A stretch of 64,000 nucleotides of DNA. It comes from Bradyrhizobium forestalis. GTDB taxonomy: Bacteria; Pseudomonadota; Alphaproteobacteria; Rhizobiales; Xanthobacteraceae. Shown piece by piece: positions 1 through 8,697 of this stretch. The DNA is taken from NCBI RefSeq assembly GCF_002795245.1, contig NZ_PGVG01000025.1, positions 1 through 64,000 of the forward strand, in the 5' to 3' direction. The notes under the pieces are model-generated. The model did no database searches. It was given only the letters and a program-made list of their open reading frames with translations, and was not told the origin of the DNA. Positions within the stretch are counted from its first letter, which is position 1. The number at the start of each line of letters is the position of its first letter. The translations under genes were made by a program, and so were the position numbers.

Positions 1-106
1 CCCAGTCGACCAGCTCGCAAATCCGCCTCAGCACCGGGCTCCCTTTTCCTCGCCGCGACACCAGCGCGTCCGCAAAACTCGGTTGCCCAACCTGTCGATA
101 TGCCAT
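1..106 (-). CDS. IS5-family-like transposase, N-terminal fragment cut by window edge
   Basis: Reading leftward from an ATG at 104-106, an open frame of 35 codons runs off the window edge. Its start (MAYRQVGQPSFADALVSRR) and the following residues, which end in a CELVDW motif, resemble the first residues of IS5-type (DDE) transposases as I remember them. A strong GGAGGGGG ribosome-binding site lies just upstream of the ATG. Only the N-terminal DNA-binding part could lie in the window; the catalytic domain would be outside. The family call rests on this short stretch and is moderate. An intact copy would continue leftward for roughly 300 residues. Confidence 0.55.
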   Translation of the reverse strand, partial: MAYRQVGQPSFADALVSRRGKGSPVLRRICELVDW

Positions 107-152
107 CCCGAGCCCCCTCCGAACCTAGGCCCTATGGAATCGCTGATTCGCC
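1..152 (-). mobile_element. End of an IS5-type insertion sequence (partial)
   Basis: The transposase-like start is preceded by a short leader holding a perfect palindrome, GAATCAGCGATTC (minus strand, about 139-151), which could be part of the terminal inverted repeat. The exact IS boundary cannot be fixed because the other end lies outside the window. The element sits just downstream of the dehydroshikimate dehydratase gene. Confidence 0.4.
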
Positions 153-163
153 TTTGTGCAAAG

Positions 164-258
164 CTCTCGCAAGCGGGAGAGGCGAAGCAAGCTCGCAGAC
201 AATCCCCGTGAAATCGATATGCGATCGCCCGCCGCAGGCGGGGAGAGGCGGAGACAGT
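164..258. repeat. CTCTCGCAAGCGGGAGAGG / CCGCAGGCGGGG palindromic repeat
   Basis: Two GC-rich hairpin units stand between the IS fragment and the stop of the dehydroshikimate dehydratase gene. The same type of unit recurs near 5.5, 11.2, 53.7 and 55.5 kb. It may double as a transcription terminator, but no T-run follows it. Confidence 0.5.
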
Positions 259-2129
259 CACACCCGCGGCATGCTCGCGGGCCGCACCTCGCGGGCCTGC
301 GCTGCGAGCCTGATGCCGGCGTTGGCCGCGCCGAATCCCTGATAGTTCCTGCGCTCGACGATCTCGAAGAAGAAGCGCTCGTCGAAAATGTGGGTGTAGA
401 CCTGGAAGAACTCGCCGTCGCCGTCGCGATCGTAGAGGATGTGGTTGGCGCGCAGCTGTGCCATCAGCTCGGGGGCGAGGTCGTACTTGGCTTCGATGTC
501 GTCGTAGTAGTTCTCGGGGATATCCAGGAAGTCCGCGCCGCGCTGGCGCATCGCGGCAACGGTCGCGAAGATGTCCCGGCACGCGAAGGCGACGTGTTGC
601 ACACCCGAGCCGAAGAACTCGGAGATGAAGCGCGCCGGCAGGGTGCGGTTGGCCGAGGAGCCGTTGAGGACGAAGCGCAGGCTCTGGTCGGCGTTGATGA
701 TGGCCTGGCTTTGCACGAGGCCTCTGGGATCGGCGATCTCCATCTGCGGCAGCCGCTTCAGGTCGAGAATGCCGGTGTAGAACAACAGCCAGGACAGCAT
801 CTCGTCATAGGGCATCGACTGCGCGATATGGTCGACGGCGATCAGGGCGTCGGCGCTTGCATCGCTTGCGACTGGTTCGAAATCGGTGTCCCAGTTCTTG
901 CCGGCCTGATCCAGGAAATAGAGCAGGCTGCCGCCGACGCCGTGGATGGCCGGGATTTCCAGCTCACCCGGCCCGACCGGCTGGTAGAAGGTGCGCGCCT
1001 TCAACGCTTCGGCGCGCTGCATGGCAAGGCCCGCATCGTCGACGTCGAGCGCGATGGCGCAGACACCGGGGCCGTGAGTGACGTAGTGCGAATGCGCGAA
1101 CCCGTCGGTCTCGCAATTGATGACGAGCTCGACCTTGCCCTGTGACCAGCGCTCCACCGCCTTGCTGCGGTGCTGGCCGGTCTTGCGGAAGCCGAGCTGC
1201 GAGAACAGGCGGGCAAGCTCGCCGGCCTTGGTCTCATTGACGGCGAACTCGACGAAGCCGGTGCCGCGGCTTTTCGCCTTCTGTGCCAGCGGCTCGCGGG
1301 CAAGCTTCGGCCAATCCGGTGCAAGCTGGTCCTCCAGCAGGATCAGCGAGCGCAGGCCGTCCACCGCGGTCTGCGCGGCTGAGCCGGCGCGGAACTGGTC
1401 GTTGAAAATCTCGAGCGAGAGCGGCCCGGCATAGCCGGTCGCCGCGATCGCGGCCATGAACTCGCCGACCGGCAGGTCGCCCTGGCCGGGGAAGGAGCGG
1501 AAGTGCCGGCTCCAGGACAGCATGTCCAGCTCGAGCTTCGGCGCGTCCGCGAGCTGCACCAGAAAAATCTTGTCGCCGGGGATCGAGGCGATCGCGCGGG
1601 TCGGAAAGCCCGGCGCGAGCGCATGGAAGCTGTCGAGGATGACGCCGATCGCGGGATGATCGGCACGACGCACGATCTCCCAGGCGTCGCGATAGTCGTC
1701 GACGTGGCGGCCCCAGGCCAGCGCCTCGTAGCCGACGCGCAAGCCACGTTTGGCGGCGCGCTCGCCAAGCTCGCGAAAATCGTCTGCGGCGCGGTCGATG
1801 CCGCCGAGCGAGGCCGGCGAGACGTTGGAGCAGATCAGCAGGAGGTCGGTGCCGAGCTCCTGCATCAGATCGAACTTCCGCTCCGCACGTGCAAAGTTGC
1901 GCGAGCGCTGCGGCTCCGGCATGCCCTCGAAATCGCGGAACGGCTGGAACGCGCAGATCCCGAGATTGAGATCTTTGCAGAGCTTTGCGATGTCGCGCGG
2001 GCCGGCGCCGAACGACAGCAGGTCGTTCTCGAAGATCTCGACCGCGTCGAATCCGGCGGCCGCGACGGCACGGAGCTTTTCGTCCAGCGCCCCTGAGAGA
2101 GAGACGGTCGCGATCGATCGCTTGTTCAT
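258..2129 (-). CDS. quiC: 3-dehydroshikimate dehydratase fused to an HPPD-like domain (QuiC/QsuB type)
   Basis: A 623-residue fusion. The first ~270 residues form a sugar-isomerase-like TIM barrel. Glu135 (GYEAL), Asp166 (ILDSFH), Gln192 (FLVQLAD) and Glu240 (LEIFND) occupy the expected places of the four metal ligands of this dehydratase family. Residues ~290-610 form a 4-hydroxyphenylpyruvate-dioxygenase-like (VOC) domain, with likely metal-site regions at VDHIA, QHVAF and FFEIVERR. Known bacterial QuiC1/QsuB proteins have this layout and convert 3-dehydroshikimate to protocatechuate in the cytoplasm, feeding the beta-ketoadipate pathway. The gene overlaps the upstream ATPase gene by 4 bases (ATGA), so it is the last gene of a translationally coupled operon. 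The role of the C-terminal domain in catalysis is unclear. Confidence 0.85.
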   Translation of the reverse strand: MNKRSIATVSLSGALDEKLRAVAAAGFDAVEIFENDLLSFGAGPRDIAKLCKDLNLGICAFQPFRDFEGMPEPQRSRNFARAERKFDLMQELGTDLLLICSNVSPASLGGIDRAADDFRELGERAAKRGLRVGYEALAWGRHVDDYRDAWEIVRRADHPAIGVILDSFHALAPGFPTRAIASIPGDKIFLVQLADAPKLELDMLSWSRHFRSFPGQGDLPVGEFMAAIAATGYAGPLSLEIFNDQFRAGSAAQTAVDGLRSLILLEDQLAPDWPKLAREPLAQKAKSRGTGFVEFAVNETKAGELARLFSQLGFRKTGQHRSKAVERWSQGKVELVINCETDGFAHSHYVTHGPGVCAIALDVDDAGLAMQRAEALKARTFYQPVGPGELEIPAIHGVGGSLLYFLDQAGKNWDTDFEPVASDASADALIAVDHIAQSMPYDEMLSWLLFYTGILDLKRLPQMEIADPRGLVQSQAIINADQSLRFVLNGSSANRTLPARFISEFFGSGVQHVAFACRDIFATVAAMRQRGADFLDIPENYYDDIEAKYDLAPELMAQLRANHILYDRDGDGEFFQVYTHIFDERFFFEIVERRNYQGFGAANAGIRLAAQAREVRPASMPRV

Positions 2130-2863
2130 GCTGCGCTCTCCTCCATGGCGCCCCCGAGGAACAGTTGCCCGATGCGGGGATCGCCCAGGATGCGTTTCGC
2201 ATCGTCGACCATGCGGGTCTGGCCGAGCTCGAGCACGATGCCGATGTCGGAGATCTCCAGCGCCGAGCGCGCGTTCTGCTCGATCATCAGGATGGTGACA
2301 CCGCGGTCGCGCAAGCCTTTGAGGATGTCGAATGTCTGCTGCACCATCAGCGGCGACAACCCGATCGAGGGCTCGTCAATCAGCACCAGCTTTGGTTCGA
2401 GCAGCAGCGAGCGGGCGATCTCGAGCTGCTTCTGCTCGCCGCCCGAGAGCGTCGAGGCCTGCTGCGTCGATTTGCGGCGCAGCGCCGGGAAGAGGTCCAG
2501 CGCGGCCTCGATCCGCCTGGGCAGGTCGAGGCCCTTCTCGGCGGCGACGCCGCCGAGCTCGATATTGTGGCGCACCGACAGCTCGGGGAAGATGTTGCGG
2601 CCCTGCGGCACATAGCAGATGCCGGCATTGAGCAGCGCGCGTTGGCTCAGATTGGTGACGTCGCGCCCCGCAAAGCTGATCTTGCCCTCACGCAGCTTGA
2701 GCAAGCCGAAGATCGCCTTGAACACGGTGGATTTGCCGGCGCCGTTGGGGCCGATGATGGTGGTGATGGTCGCCTCCGGCACGGCGAAACTCGTGCCGTT
2801 CAGGATCGTCATCTTGCCATAGCCGCCGACGAGGTTGTGAACCGAGAGGATCGGGTCGCTCAT
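2126..2863 (-). CDS. livF: Branched-chain-type ABC transporter ATPase (LivF-like)
   Basis: A 245-residue ATPase with Walker A GPNGAGKST, signature LSGGEQKQ and Walker B LVLIDEP. The usual YVPQGRNIFPELSV motif of LivF proteins is present. It pairs with the LivG-like ATPase encoded 10 bases upstream to power one importer with the two permeases of the same operon. Because a shikimate dehydrogenase and a dehydroshikimate dehydratase share the operon, the substrate is inferred to be shikimate, quinate or dehydroshikimate rather than leucine. Confidence 0.9.
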   Translation of the reverse strand: MSDPILSVHNLVGGYGKMTILNGTSFAVPEATITTIIGPNGAGKSTVFKAIFGLLKLREGKISFAGRDVTNLSQRALLNAGICYVPQGRNIFPELSVRHNIELGGVAAEKGLDLPRRIEAALDLFPALRRKSTQQASTLSGGEQKQLEIARSLLLEPKLVLIDEPSIGLSPLMVQQTFDILKGLRDRGVTILMIEQNARSALEISDIGIVLELGQTRMVDDAKRILGDPRIGQLFLGGAMEESAA

Positions 2864-2873
2864 GGTCGGCTCC

Positions 2874-3617
2874 TCAATGCCCTAGATATGCTTCGATCAC
2901 GGCGGGATTCTTGCGGACCTCGTCCGGCCGGCCCATCGCCAACACCTTGCCTTCCGCCATCACCATCACGCGCGAGCACAGCGACATCACGAATTCCATG
3001 TTGTGCTCGATGACCACGAAGGTGGCGTTCTTCTCGCGGTTGATCGCGACCAGGCGCTCCTTCAGGTCAGCCAGCATCGACGGATTGACACCGCCGGCGG
3101 GCTCGTCGAGCAGCACCAGGCGCGGGCCACCCATGAAGGCCATGGCGGCATCGAGCAGTTTTTGCTGGCCGTACGAGAGACCACCGGCTGGCTCGTCGGC
3201 GAGATGATCGAGCTTGAAGAAGCCGATCATCTGGTTGGCGGCGTCGGTCAGTCCGGCATCGGAGCGGCCGACGAGGCGCGAGGCCATGTTGCCCTGGTGC
3301 TCCTGGCCCGCAAGGATCAGGTTCTCGCGCACCGAAAGCTTTGGGAATACCTGCAGCAGCTGGAAGGTGCGGCTGACCCCGAGCTTGTTGAGCTCGGAGG
3401 GGCGCAGGCCCGTGACCAGCTTGCCATCGAGCTTCACCTCGCCGCCCGACGGCGTGAGCTGGCCGAGGATGCAGTTAAACAGCGTCGACTTGCCGCAGCC
3501 GTTCGGCCCGATCAGGCCGAGGATCTCTCCTTCGCGTACGTCGAAAGAGACGCCGTTGACTGCGTGGATGCCGCCAAAGCTCTTCTTGATGTCAGTGACT
3601 TCGAGGACCGCACTCAT
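2874..3617 (-). CDS. livG: Branched-chain-type ABC transporter ATPase (LivG-like)
   Basis: A 247-residue ATPase with Walker A GPNGCGKST, signature LSYGQQ and Walker B LVLLDEPAGGVNP, followed by the HNMEFVM switch region typical of LivG. The start overlaps the stop of the upstream permease gene by four bases, which indicates translational coupling. It is the partner of the LivF-like ATPase in the same importer. Confidence 0.9.
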   Translation of the reverse strand: MSAVLEVTDIKKSFGGIHAVNGVSFDVREGEILGLIGPNGCGKSTLFNCILGQLTPSGGEVKLDGKLVTGLRPSELNKLGVSRTFQLLQVFPKLSVRENLILAGQEHQGNMASRLVGRSDAGLTDAANQMIGFFKLDHLADEPAGGLSYGQQKLLDAAMAFMGGPRLVLLDEPAGGVNPSMLADLKERLVAINREKNATFVVIEHNMEFVMSLCSRVMVMAEGKVLAMGRPDEVRKNPAVIEAYLGH

Positions 3618-4612
3618 TGCGCCGTCTCCAGGCGGGATTTTGCGACGGCGCGGAGCGCGGACGCCGCCTTGGTGCGCCGTTCAGCGAGATATCGATCCAG
3701 GATTCCCAGAATGCCGGTCGGCGACCAGATCAGCAGCAGCATCACGGCGATCGCGTAGAGCATCAGATAATAGCCCTCGGTGAAGCGCAGCCATTCCGGC
3801 AACAGCACCGCGATCATCGCCCCCAGGAACGGACCGAAATAGAAGCCGGCGCCGCCGACGATCACCATCATCAAGAGGTCGAGCGAGAGCGACAGGTTGA
3901 ACGGAACGGGGTCGATATATTGCGTCAGCGGCGCATAGAGCGCGCCGGCGACGCCGCCGAGCGCCGAACCGATCGCGAACGCCATCAGCGTATAGTGGCG
4001 CGTGTCGACGCCGAGCGATTGCGCGCGCAGCGGATTTTCGCGCAGCGCCATGAAGGCGCGGCCCCAGGGCGAGCGGATCAGCCACCACACGGCGAGCGAG
4101 ACGATCGCAAGCGAGCCGAGGCAGACATAATAGAACGGCAGCGGCTTGTTGGTGGCGATGCCGAAGATGTGCGGACGCGGGATGTTGGAGATGCCGTAGA
4201 TGCCGCCGGTGAGCCAGCTCTCGTTGCGGAACACCAGGAACGCCAAGGTCGAGAAGGCGAGCGTGACGAAGGCGAGATAGTGGTGCTGCACGCGCAGCGC
4301 GGGATAGCCGAGCACCCAGCCCACCGCGAAGCTCAACGCGATCGCGACCAGGATCGCGGCCGGCAGCGGCCAGCCATGGGTGGTCATGATCGCGGCGGCA
4401 TAGGCGCCGATGCCGACGAACGCGCCCTGCGCCAGCGAGACTTGGCCGGCATAGCCGAGTGTGAGGTTCAACCCCATCGCGGCGATGCTCATCACCGCCC
4501 ACTGGCTCAGGATGAACAGGCCGTAGCGGTTGAAGTTCATGGGGACAACGATCAGCGCGGCGACGACGGCAAGGCCGAGCGCGATCTTCAACGGTTTGGC
4601 GAAGCCGCTCAT
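3614..4612 (-). CDS. livM: Branched-chain-type ABC transporter permease (LivM-like)
   Basis: A 332-residue integral membrane protein of the inner membrane with about 8-10 hydrophobic segments. It has the LivM landmark GYAGQVSLAQGAFVGIGAYAA near residue 53 and an RENPLRAQSLGVD cytoplasmic loop that contacts the ATPase. It overlaps both neighbours by four bases. With LivH it forms the transmembrane channel of the importer. Confidence 0.9.
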   Translation of the reverse strand: MSGFAKPLKIALGLAVVAALIVVPMNFNRYGLFILSQWAVMSIAAMGLNLTLGYAGQVSLAQGAFVGIGAYAAAIMTTHGWPLPAAILVAIALSFAVGWVLGYPALRVQHHYLAFVTLAFSTLAFLVFRNESWLTGGIYGISNIPRPHIFGIATNKPLPFYYVCLGSLAIVSLAVWWLIRSPWGRAFMALRENPLRAQSLGVDTRHYTLMAFAIGSALGGVAGALYAPLTQYIDPVPFNLSLSLDLLMMVIVGGAGFYFGPFLGAMIAVLLPEWLRFTEGYYLMLYAIAVMLLLIWSPTGILGILDRYLAERRTKAASALRAVAKSRLETAQ

Positions 4613-5484
4613 ACGGTGCGCTCCTCGGCGCGGCCGAGCAAGCCCTGCGGCCGGAACAGGATGACGGCGATCAGGAAAATCATCGGCACGGCGGCGCGAT
4701 ACTGCGTCGAGACATAGGCGGCCGCGAGATTGTCGAGCACGCCGATCAACAGGCCGCCGGCGATCGCGCCGCGCACCTGGTTGAAGCCGCCGACGATCGC
4801 AGCAATGAAGGCAGCCTGGCCCAGCACCTCACCGGAGGAGAATTTTGCGAGGTAGATCGGCGTGATCAGCAGCGAGGCCAGCGCCACCAGGAAGGCGTTG
4901 ATCAGGAAGGTCAGCAGGATCATGCGCTCGACCGGGACGCCGATGATGCGCGCCACCGTCGGGTTCTGCGCCGCCGCCTGCATCTGGTGGCCGAGCGAGG
5001 TGCGGTTCAGCAGTGTCGTCAGTCCAAGGACGGCCAGAATGGCGACGACGAGGACGCCGATGCTTTGCAGCGAGACGGCGTGGCCGAGGATTGAGATATC
5101 ACCGGTCGGTACGATCGACGGGAAGGGCGAGGCCTCGGCGCTGAAGAACTGCTTGACGGCCTCCTTGATGCCGATCGCGAGCGCCATGGTCGCGATCGCG
5201 AGCGGCAGCACGCCATGGCGCATCATCGGATCGACCAGCAGCAGCTTGAAGGCAAGGCCGAGCAGGATCATCGACATGAGGATGCCAAGGATGATCGCGA
5301 GCCAGAACGGCGCGCCCACATGCATCGCCGCCAGCATCAGGAACGCCGGCAGCATCACGAACTCGCCTTGCGCGAAATTGATGGTTTGCGAGGTCTGCCA
5401 CAGCAGCGTGAAGCCGACCGCAACCAGCGCATAGATCGCACCAGTGGCAAGTCCCGCGACCAGAAGATCGAATAGGCTGGACAT
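4609..5484 (-). CDS. livH: Branched-chain-type ABC transporter permease (LivH-like)
   Basis: A 291-residue inner-membrane permease with the LivH pattern: an N-terminal LVAVGFTLLWQTSQTINFAQGE segment, several hydrophobic helices, and an IVGGFNQVRGAIAGGLLIGVLDN loop near the C-terminus. It follows the binding-protein gene after a short spacer that carries a hairpin repeat, and it overlaps the LivM-like gene. Confidence 0.9.
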   Translation of the reverse strand: MSSLFDLLVAGLATGAIYALVAVGFTLLWQTSQTINFAQGEFVMLPAFLMLAAMHVGAPFWLAIILGILMSMILLGLAFKLLLVDPMMRHGVLPLAIATMALAIGIKEAVKQFFSAEASPFPSIVPTGDISILGHAVSLQSIGVLVVAILAVLGLTTLLNRTSLGHQMQAAAQNPTVARIIGVPVERMILLTFLINAFLVALASLLITPIYLAKFSSGEVLGQAAFIAAIVGGFNQVRGAIAGGLLIGVLDNLAAAYVSTQYRAAVPMIFLIAVILFRPQGLLGRAEERTV

Positions 5485-5514
5485 TTTCCTCTCTTTCCTC
5501 TCCCCGCTCTATCG

Positions 5515-5549
5515 TCTCCCTCACCCCGCGAAGAGCGGGGAGAGGGAGA
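5515..5549. repeat. CCCCGC-GCGGGG hairpin inside the importer operon
   Basis: An inverted repeat, TCTCCCTCACCCCGC ... GCGGGGAGAGGGAGA, lies between the binding-protein gene and the LivH-like permease gene. Such a hairpin at the end of a binding-protein gene often stabilises the upstream mRNA and lowers downstream expression. Here that role is an inference. It also belongs to the dispersed palindrome class seen elsewhere in the window. Confidence 0.5.
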
Positions 5550-5560
5550 AGGGCAGCGCC

Positions 5561-6691
5561 TCACTTCACTTTCGGCAGCACCTGCTTCACCACCTGCTTG
5601 CCTTCGACCACCTCGACCAGAAAGCTCTGGCGGTCGATGTCGCCGGTGTCGCTGAAGGTGACGTCCATCAGGATGCCCGGCTCGTCCGCGGCCTTGATGG
5701 TGAGGCCGTGCAGCGTGTCGGCGAACTTCTTCGGGTCGACCTTGCCCATCTTCTCGGTGGAGGCTTTCACCATGTAGACGGCGAGGTAGCCCTTCAGGCC
5801 GTTATGATCAGGGACGTAATTGTACTTCTTGGAGAACTTCTCGCGGAACGCCTTGATCAGGTCGACCGGGGCGTCGGTGGTGAGGCCGACATGGCCGCGC
5901 GCGCCGTTGGCGGCATCGCCGGCGAGCTCGATCACCTTCTGGCCGATCAGCGTGGTCTCGCCCATCAGCGGCGCGGTGACGCCCTGGCGCTTCAGCTCTT
6001 TCAGGATGCGTGCGCTCTCTTCTTCGTTGAGATAGACGAACACGGCATCGGGATTGGCGGCCTTGATCTTGCCGACGTCGGCGGCGAAATCGGCCTGGCC
6101 CGCTTCGGTCGAGAGATCGGCAACCACCTTGGAGCCGAGCCGGTCGAGCTCCTTGACGATGACGTCGCGGCCGCCGCGGCCGAAGTCGTTGTTGACCCAG
6201 ACCACCGCGACCGTCTTCGCCTTCATCTCGTCATGGATGTACTTTGCGACCTTCGGCATCGAGGACTGCTGGCCGAACGAGGTGCGGAACAGGAACTTGT
6301 TGCCTGCTTGCGTCAGCTCGGCGGCTTCGCCGCCCATGATCTGCGCGATGCCGGCTTCGTCCGCCAGCGGCGCGGTCACCTTGACCGAGCCGGAATAGCC
6401 GGGTCCGAGCAGCACGTAAGGTTCAGCGTCGAGCGCCTTCTGCACCTGGGCGCGCGCCACTCCCGGGTTGGACTGCGAATCGGCGTGGGTCACCTCGAGC
6501 TTGCGGCCGAGCACGCCGCCCTTGGCGTTGATCTCCTCGATCGCGAGGTCGATGCCATTCTTCCAGTTGGTGCCGACGGTGGCGCCGCCGCCCGAGAGCT
6601 CGGCAACGTCGGCGAGCTTGATCGCCTGGGCAAAGGCGCTCGTTGTGGTCACGACGGTGAGCAGCGCGCCCACCAATAGCGTTGATTTCAT
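5561..6691 (-). CDS. Periplasmic substrate-binding protein of a branched-chain-type ABC importer
   Basis: A 376-residue protein with a signal peptide (MKSTLLVGALLTVVTTTSAFA, cleavage after AFA). The ATG at 6689-6691 was chosen because it has a clear GGAGGAGAGG ribosome-binding site and begins the signal peptide; an in-frame start 20 codons upstream would place extra charged residues before it. The fold is the periplasmic LivK/peripla_BP_6 type with two lobes (GPGYSGSVKVTAPLADEAGI, WVNNDFGRGG). It would capture the substrate and hand it to the permeases encoded just downstream. Confidence 0.88.
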   Translation of the reverse strand: MKSTLLVGALLTVVTTTSAFAQAIKLADVAELSGGGATVGTNWKNGIDLAIEEINAKGGVLGRKLEVTHADSQSNPGVARAQVQKALDAEPYVLLGPGYSGSVKVTAPLADEAGIAQIMGGEAAELTQAGNKFLFRTSFGQQSSMPKVAKYIHDEMKAKTVAVVWVNNDFGRGGRDVIVKELDRLGSKVVADLSTEAGQADFAADVGKIKAANPDAVFVYLNEEESARILKELKRQGVTAPLMGETTLIGQKVIELAGDAANGARGHVGLTTDAPVDLIKAFREKFSKKYNYVPDHNGLKGYLAVYMVKASTEKMGKVDPKKFADTLHGLTIKAADEPGILMDVTFSDTGDIDRQSFLVEVVEGKQVVKQVLPKVK

Positions 6692-6747
6692 CGTCCTCTC
6701 CTCCCGTTTCAAATCTTGCAAGCGGCCTTGTATCCGGCCGCTTCGTC

Positions 6748-7626
6748 TCAAGCTGCCTGATAGGCCGCGCTGCGCGCAGCCATCACGGCGTCAAAAGCCT
6801 CTCCCATGATCTCGGTCGATGGGGCAAGGCCGGTGAACAGTTCGAAGGCGTCGGCGGCCTGGTAGATCGCGAGCTCGCGCCCGGTCATGATCCGGGCGCC
6901 TTTCTCTCGCGCTGCGGCAAGCAGCGGCGTGATCAGCGGCGAATAGACGGCATCGGCGACCCACAGGTCCGGCCTGAGCAGCGCTGCCGGTACCGGCGTG
7001 TCACGGTTCGGCAGCATGCCGACCGGCGTGCCGTTGACGAGACCGGTCGCACCATCGAGCGCATCCTCGACGCTTCCAGCCACCTGCGCGCCGCCCTGTG
7101 TGGCAAGCAGCGAGGCGAGTTTTTCGGCGCGCGCCGGCTCGCTGTCGAAAATGCGGATGTCGGCCACTTTCAGGCTCGCCAATGCGAACGCGATGGCCTT
7201 GCCGACACCGCCGGCGCCAATCACGGCGACGGCGTTGCCGGACGACGCCAGCAGCGGCGTCACCGCCCTCGCAAAACCCGTGGTGTCGGTGTTGTGGCCG
7301 GTCAGCCGGCCATCCCTGACCACGACGGTGTTGACCGCGCCCATGCTGGCTGCGCCCGGCGCCAGTGCGTCGAGCAGCGGGACCACTGCTTCCTTATAGG
7401 GGTAAGTGACGTTGACACCGGCAAAGCCGAGCCGCCGTACGCCTTCGAGCATCATGCGCAGCTCGGCCGCGTCGGCGCCGGCGACTTCGATGAGCTGGTA
7501 ATGGCCGCGCAGGCCAAGCGCCTCGGCGGCGCGCTCATGCATGGCGGGGGACGCGGAATGCGCGATCGGCGCGCCGATCAGGCCGGTGAGAAGCTTCTTG
7601 CTGGCGGCGTATCCGCGCTTCGACAT
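6748..7626 (-). CDS. aroE: Shikimate dehydrogenase (AroE/YdiB type), probably catabolic
   Basis: A 292-residue enzyme. The substrate domain shows the SxS motif (HSASPAMHE), the catalytic lysine in VTYPYKEAV and the aspartate in NTDTTGF. The nucleotide domain has VIGAGGVGKAI. The family interconverts shikimate (or quinate) and 3-dehydroshikimate with NAD(P). Its place as first gene of an operon with an importer and a dehydroshikimate dehydratase points to a catabolic copy that supplies the dehydratase, not the biosynthetic aroE. Cofactor and shikimate/quinate preference cannot be read from the sequence. Confidence 0.85.
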   Translation of the reverse strand: MSKRGYAASKKLLTGLIGAPIAHSASPAMHERAAEALGLRGHYQLIEVAGADAAELRMMLEGVRRLGFAGVNVTYPYKEAVVPLLDALAPGAASMGAVNTVVVRDGRLTGHNTDTTGFARAVTPLLASSGNAVAVIGAGGVGKAIAFALASLKVADIRIFDSEPARAEKLASLLATQGGAQVAGSVEDALDGATGLVNGTPVGMLPNRDTPVPAALLRPDLWVADAVYSPLITPLLAAAREKGARIMTGRELAIYQAADAFELFTGLAPSTEIMGEAFDAVMAARSAAYQAA

Positions 7627-7748
7627 GGTTCGCTATCGTCTCGTTGGGAGCGTCCGGTCCCGGCCATTAGCGGGGAAATCCGCGCAATTCCAGCTGCGAC
7701 GATAGTCTTTCCCCGGCCTAACACAATTACCCTTTTATCCGACAAACC

Positions 7749-7761
7749 TAACATCATGTTA
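7749..7761. promoter_or_regulatory. Possible LysR-type operator, T-N11-A palindrome
   Basis: TAACATCATGTTA is a perfect palindrome apart from its central base and fits the T-N11-A core of LysR-type binding sites. It lies about 123 bases upstream of the shikimate dehydrogenase start and overlaps the stop codon of the LysR gene, so it could serve the catabolic operon. Confidence 0.45.
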
Positions 7762-8697
7762 TTTCTTCCGCCCGCGCGCCGGGGCGGCCCTGCCGTTGCC
7801 GCGGGAGGGCTCCACCGCGCGCATCTCGGTGCGCAGAGCGTCGATGAAGTACTCGGCGTGCAGCGACAGCGGCGCGCCGCGCTTGACCGCGATATAGGTG
7901 TCGAACCGCGTCGGCTCGGTGATCTTCAACAGCTCGATCCCCGGATAGCCGCCATGGGCCACCGTGAACTGGTCGATGATGGCGATCCCAAGCCCCGCCT
8001 TCACCAGTGCGCAGACCGTGGTGCCGAAACGTGCACGGATGGTGATGTTGTAGTCGAGCCGGTTGCGCGCAAAGATCCCGGCCATGATCCGGCCGTAGGG
8101 ATCGTTGGGATCGATGCCGATCAGCGGATAGCGGGTGATCTCGGCGGCGGAGACCTGCTTGCGGCCGGCGAGCTCATGCCCCGGCGGCACGATGCAATAG
8201 AGCTCGCCCGAGGCGAGCGGCATGAAGTCGAGCCCGGAATGCTCGAGCCGGTAGCTCATCGCCACGCACTCGCCGCGGCCGAGCATCAGGTAGTCGATGG
8301 CTTCCTCGAGCTTGAGGATGTTGATGTCGATGCCGAGATCGGGATAGCGGCGGCGGACGCGCTCGATGGCGCGCGGGACCATCACCTGGGAGATGCTCGG
8401 CACCGAGCCGATGCGCAGCTCCGACAGGCCGCCGCGTCCGATCTTGGAGATGATCTCGGAGAGGTCGTCGACCTTCTTGTAGACGCCGTTGATCTGCTCG
8501 AAGATGTTCTCGGCTTCCGGCGTCGGGAAGTAGCGACCGTTCTGGCGCTGAAAGAAGCGGATGCCGAGCGAGCGCTCGGTGTACTTGACGAGGCGGCTGA
8601 TGCCTGGCGCCGAGACGTTGAGCAGCTTCGCAGCGCCGCCGATGGTGCCCGTCACCATCACGGCACGGATCACTTCAACCTGGCGCAGCGTCATCAT
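7759..8697 (-). CDS. LysR-family transcriptional regulator of the shikimate-type operon
   Basis: A 312-residue LysR protein: an N-terminal winged helix-turn-helix (residues ~1-60, LRQVEVIRAVMVTGTIGGAAKLLNVS) and a C-terminal periplasmic-binding-like effector domain (residues ~90-295). It is encoded just upstream of the catabolic operon in the same direction rather than divergently. It probably activates that operon when the substrate or a pathway intermediate is bound. The basic tail (RGNGRAAPARGRKK) is unusual but compatible with the family. Confidence 0.88.
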   Translation of the reverse strand: MMTLRQVEVIRAVMVTGTIGGAAKLLNVSAPGISRLVKYTERSLGIRFFQRQNGRYFPTPEAENIFEQINGVYKKVDDLSEIISKIGRGGLSELRIGSVPSISQVMVPRAIERVRRRYPDLGIDINILKLEEAIDYLMLGRGECVAMSYRLEHSGLDFMPLASGELYCIVPPGHELAGRKQVSAAEITRYPLIGIDPNDPYGRIMAGIFARNRLDYNITIRARFGTTVCALVKAGLGIAIIDQFTVAHGGYPGIELLKITEPTRFDTYIAVKRGAPLSLHAEYFIDALRTEMRAVEPSRGNGRAAPARGRKK

